A DNA stretch of 24,001 nt from Allomyces macrogynus ATCC 38327 (taxonomy: Eukaryota > Blastocladiomycota > Blastocladiomycetes > Blastocladiales > Blastocladiaceae). Below the pieces are notes generated by a model, which was not told where the DNA came from, made no database searches, and saw only the letters and a program-made list of their open reading frames with translations. Location: NCBI GenBank assembly GCA_000151295.1, contig GG745335.1:1060988-1084988 (forward strand), given 5' to 3'. Shown here in pieces: positions 20,227 to 24,001 of the stretch (the first letter of the stretch is position 1; each line of letters starts with the position of its first letter). A program made the translations under genes and the position numbers.

Positions 20227-20815
20227 GGCGGCGGGCAGCGGTGGCGCGGGCGGAGCAGTCGCAGTGCAGCGGCAGGGAGAGCGGGTCGGCCGCGCGTCTT
20301 GTTCGGTGTTAGCGTCGCAGGCGTCGTGCACCAGGCCGTCGGCGTCGTCGGCGACAGCGGCGACAGCGTTGTCGTCGTCGCGTCGTTGCAGCGGCGAGAG
20401 TGAGTGGGTGGAGCGCAAGGAGCGGCGAGCCAGGAGTGCTGCGCCACTTCATGAGCACGCCCTTGTCGCGTGGCGCACGTGTAAGTTCGGCAGCGTCTCG
20501 CGGTCGCGTCTCGCGGCCCGTGCGACCGCCGTCACGTGTGCCGCGGCTCCTGGCAGCCTGCTGGCGCCGCTCGTCGACGAGCTGCCGCAGTCTGCAGAAG
20601 TCGACGACGACGCTCGGCCGCCTTGACCACGACCGCAACCTGCAACACCACTGCGCTGCTGCTCACGTTGCCGCCGCTGATCACCAACCCGCAAAGAAAC
20701 GCGAGCTGCTTCACGCCCCGCGCCCAATCCGCCGTTCTCACCGCCGCACCGTCGCCGACTGCTCCCACGCGCGCCAGCTCCTGTCGTCGCCGTCTTCATC
20801 GAGCCCGTTTCCACC
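20227..20815. promoter_or_regulatory. Probable bidirectional promoter region between the sorting-nexin and coronin genes
   Basis: The two start codons face away from each other across 589 bp of GC-rich sequence. Open frames here continue from the neighbouring genes or are chance frames. No TATA box or other specific element stands out. Shared regulation is inferred from arrangement only. Confidence 0.4.
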
Positions 20816-22753
20816 ATGTCGCGCTTCGGTATGCGCACCCCACCTGCTGCAATCCACTCGCGTATGCGAACGCGGCGAGACGTGACGCGACATGCCGTGA
20901 CGCGAAATGATGCGATTCGGCCGCACTGCACCGATGCCGTGATCGCGACAAATATGCCCTAACCCGCCGCATTGCCCGCGTCGCGCCCACCCTTCAATCC
21001 CAGTCCGTGCCAGCAAGTACCGCCACGTCTTTGGAACCCCCGCCAAGCGCGAGGTCTGCTACGACAACCTCAAAATCTCCTCGTCGGCCTGGGACACGAA
21101 CCTCGTCAAGGTCAACCCGCTCTTCTTCTCGATTAACTGGAACGCGGCCGGTGGCGGCGCCTTTGCCGTGATCCCGCACGACTACACGGGTACGCTTTGA
21201 TTCTTCGTCTTCGATCGCGCCGTGACCATAATGCACGATTGGCCTTGTTTGTTGACACACGGTCCCCTTGCCCGCTCCCTCTCCCCCAGGCAAGCTCCCC
21301 GACGGCCTCCCGCTCTTCAACGGCCACACGGCCACCGTGCTCGACACCGACTTCCACCCGTTCAACGACCATGTCATTGCCTCGGGCGCCGAAGACTGCA
21401 AGGTCATGATCTGGAAGATTCCGGACGGTGGGATTCGCGACCACGTCTCCACGCCCGCCGTCACACTCTCGGGTCACCAGCGCAAAGTCGGCAACGTGAG
21501 CTTCCACCCGACCGCCGATAATTTGCTCGCGTCGGCCGGTGCTGACGTACGCTTACTTTTCGATTTTCCATCACGTCCTTTCTCCGAGCATGGCTGACGC
21601 GCACTTCCGCAAAACCAGTTTGTCGTGAAAATGTGGGACATTGAGCACGCCGCCGAAAAGACCGAGCTCGGCGGGCACGGCGAAATCATCCAGTCCATGA
21701 CCTACTCGTGGACCGGCGACATGCTCGCCACCACGTGCAAGGACAAGATTTTGCGCGTCTTTGATATTCGGTCCAAGACGGCCGCTGTCGAGACGCTCGG
21801 ACACCAAGGTGTCAAGGGATCGCGTGCCGTCTGGCTCGGTGATCTTGACAAGATCGTGACGGTCGGGTTCTCCAAGACGTCGGACCGGCAAATCTTTGTC
21901 TGGGACTTGAAGAACCCCAAGACGCCCATCAAGACGCAGGAACTCGACATGTCGGCGGGCATTCTCATGCCACACTACGACAAGGATACGTCGATCTTGT
22001 TCTTAGCAGGGAAGGGTGACGGCAACATTCGCTACTACGAGGTATGAGCTTTGCGTCTCGGTCGCGCTCCCGTGGTTTTGATCCGCTCTTTCCTCACGAA
22101 CTTGTCGGCCCGGTTGTGTAGTACGACGACGCTCAGACCGAGCTCTTCTATCTGTCCGAGTACAAGTCGTCGGACCCGCAGGTACGCACCTCCTCCTCTT
22201 CCTCCTCCTCCTCCTCCAACCGCACACTATGATCCCCCGCGCGCACGCTCCGCTCACTCCACCTCTCCCCACTTCCAACTAGCGCGGCATCGGGTTCTTG
22301 CCCAAGCGCGCCTGCGACGTCTCGCAGCAAGAAATCGCGCGCGCCTACAAGGTGCATAATGCCATGGTGGAACCTATCTCGTTTACGGTCCCGCGCAAGG
22401 CCGATACCTTCCAGGCCGATATTTTCCCAGACACGGTCGGTGACGAGCCGTCGCTCACGGCCGATGAGTTCTTTGCGGGCAAGACCGCGCCGCCCAAGCT
22501 CATTTCGCTCGAAAAAGGATTCAAGGCCACCAACAAGGCCAAGGAGTTTACCGCCAAGCAGGCCGAGGGTGGGAGTATCGCTTCGGCGGGCGGCGCGGCC
22601 GCCGAACCCGTGGGGGAGAAGGAATTGCAGGACGCCTACAAGTCACTCAAGTCGGAGAATGAGACGCTCAAGAATGAGTTGGTTCAGAAGGAGCTGCGCA
22701 TCAAGCAGCTCGAGGCGCTGCTCAACTCGGCGAGTTTGGCCAAGGATAACTAG
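20816..22753 (+). CDS. CRN1: Coronin, actin-binding WD40 protein (6 exons, 469 aa)
   Basis: Coronin binds F-actin and works with Arp2/3 and cofilin in actin turnover at patches, endocytic sites and the motile cortex. Exons by eye are 20816-20828, 21004-21189, 21290-21546, 21619-22041, 22122-22181 and 22283-22753. Introns are 175, 100, 72, 80 and 101 nt, and all phases agree. The ATG has the context CCACCATGT. The N-terminal signature is spliced: MSRF from exon 1 plus VRASKYRHVFGT from exon 2, then CYDNLKIS and GGGAFAVIP. WD40 repeats follow (GHTATVLDTDFHPFNDHVIA, DCKVMIWKIPDG, GHQRKVGNVSFHP, VVKMWDIE, KILRVFDIR, IFVWDLK). The coronin C-terminal propeller extension has RGIGFLPKRACDV and AYKVHN. 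The protein ends in a short coiled coil (LKSENETLKNELVQKELRIKQ, read as LKSENETLKNE then RIKQLEALL) that trimerises coronins. Length is normal for a single-propeller coronin. Nothing is broken. Confidence 0.96.
22190..22217 (+). repeat. (TCC)n microsatellite in coronin intron 5
   Basis: A short TCC-repeat tract sits just downstream of the GTACGC donor of the fifth intron. It is not adjacent to the acceptor, which has its own CT-rich tract. Likely neutral. Confidence 0.8.
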
Positions 22754-24001
22754 GCGCGTACGCGACGGGTGGAGAACGTGCGCAAGGAGCGCATCGCGTT
22801 GGATCGGCGGTCGATTGCTTTACATTCCGTGCGTGGAGCGGGCCGCCGCTGGCGCGCGCCGTCGCTTGGTTGGGTTTGATTTCGGCCCGTGGTTTGCTTT
22901 GGATGCTCGTGTTCGCTTTCCGTTATACTGCGTTTTTTTCTTCACTTTCATTTTTCGAATCCCCGCGCGATAACATATGCTATTGCTTGCATCATGAGCC
23001 TGGGAGAACAGCGCGAGCGACAGTGCCGGTGTGGCGACTTGCGCCCGGACAACGCGTGACTAGAGCCGATCCAGTTTCCCGCGGGGACGACGACGAAGCA
23101 TGCTGTGGGTTAGAGGGGTTCAGCAATGGCACAAAGAAGCAAACTGATTTGGTCGCCGTACATGAGCACGTGTTTCGGACGCGGATCAATGAGCTCAAGC
23201 CGACCGGCGATTCGCTTCAAACCATCTGCACCTGTAGAGAAAGCCGTGCACGCTGAGCATAGCTACCATTTCTTTCGTGCAAAACGAGTGCCACACACCA
23301 CGACTACCGATTGGAATCATGCGGCTCTTTAAAAGAACAATATTGAAGTGAACAGAATCTCGTGATCCAGGTGAGGAACGGTCCATGATTTCAACGCGTC
23401 AACAAATTGACGCGAGCGCTGTTCACTTCGTGCGACCTTGTCCAACCCGCCCCGCGATAGCGCGATAGCACCATGGGCCACGCGCAGCTGCAAAAATCTA
23501 TCTCGAGGCCGTCAAATGTGGCGGCTGAGCTGATCCAGTGATGTGGCATGCGTGGTGTTTGATGGTCGCTGCGCAGGTTTTCCTGGGCTTTGCCATCAAT
23601 CCCAATCAATTCCGCTCTACTTGTGCTCAAGTCCCTCCAAACCACAGAATTCCCGTTCCCTTCCACAAAAAACACGAAAAATCTGTTGTGCGCGAAAGAG
23701 TGGGCACTGCAGACATGCACTTCGGTCGTATCAACGCTCCCTGCAAGCCAGGTCACTGGTATCGGACCGGTTTCTCAAGTCGATTGCGCGAAAAGAAAAC
23801 AAGGTGGAGAAGTTCAACAAGGACACAAAGAGACAAATGACTTGTTGGCCGCGGTGCACTGAACAACGGCTGTTTGTCGGATATTGAGAGCGTACTAGCG
23901 CAGAACAACGACTTCACCCTTCGTCCCCTCAAACATGTAAAAAAAAATGGAGAAAAAGATAACCGTAATGGTATTCAATGAATCAGTACACAGCCCTCAG
24001 G
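22754..24001. other. Downstream of coronin, no gene recognised
   Basis: About 1.25 kb contain only short overlapping frames on both strands, with no family resemblance, no intron-linked exons that make sense, and no RNA gene I could fold by eye. CpG is normal, so this is not part of the decayed island. The first part is the coronin 3' UTR. An A-rich stretch at 23939-23959 near the right edge has no obvious role. A gene may begin beyond the window. Confidence 0.45.

Noticed and set aside
20227..20418. N-terminal extension of the sorting nexin to a TTG at 20418
   Set aside because: No ATG in the extension, its translation is low-complexity, and ATG 20226 has a strong initiation context just before the membrane segment.
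22754..24001. RNA genes or a further gene after coronin
   Set aside because: No tRNA-like B box with matching stems, no conserved protein motif in any frame, and no plausible exon chain.

Overview
The window looks like nuclear DNA of a flagellated (zoosporic) early-diverging fungus or a close relative. The genes are GC-rich and CpG-rich. They are interrupted by short introns (72-175 nt) with GTACG-, GTGCG- or GTATG-type donors, and they use the standard stop codons. The first gene encodes the axonemal dynein-regulatory subunit DRC4/GAS8, which implies a motile flagellum. Placement in Chytridiomycota or Blastocladiomycota is inference; no species is claimed.

Left gene block (1-7.2 kb). DRC4 lies on the plus strand with four visible exons. 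Two minus-strand genes face it. The first is a small Sel1/TPR-type repeat protein. The second is a large four-exon gene whose C-terminus is a paralog of that small protein. The large protein (1106 aa by my splicing) reads as an N-terminal helical bundle resembling MLKL/HeLo-type bundles, then a pseudokinase lacking all three catalytic signatures, a Pro/Ser linker, and Sel1/TPR repeats. This possible necroptosis-type protein with a truncated tandem paralog is the most interesting gene content here.

Central island (about 7.9-15.5 kb). Base composition changes abruptly: CpG almost disappears and TG/CA are in excess. No intact gene survives. Translated reading, allowing stops and frameshifts, shows relics of several transposable elements: a hAT transposase (minus), a tyrosine-recombinase fragment (plus), a DIRS-type retrotransposon with RT, RNase H and tyrosine recombinase (minus), and a pogo/Tigger-like transposase (minus). 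Two oppositely oriented recombinase copies differ mainly at TG-versus-CA sites. That is the pattern expected if ancestral CpGs were lost independently by deamination of methylated cytosine.

Right gene block (15.9-22.8 kb). A minus-strand Mdm1/SNX13-like, ER-anchored sorting-nexin family protein reads TM hairpin - PXA - C2-like - RGS - Nexin_C, with no recognisable PX domain. It is divergent from a plus-strand six-exon coronin gene, with about 590 bp between the two start codons. The last 1.25 kb holds no gene I can support.

Exon joins were made by eye from GT/AG sites, reading frame and family similarity. TE relics were recognised from conserved motifs recalled from their families, not from searches.
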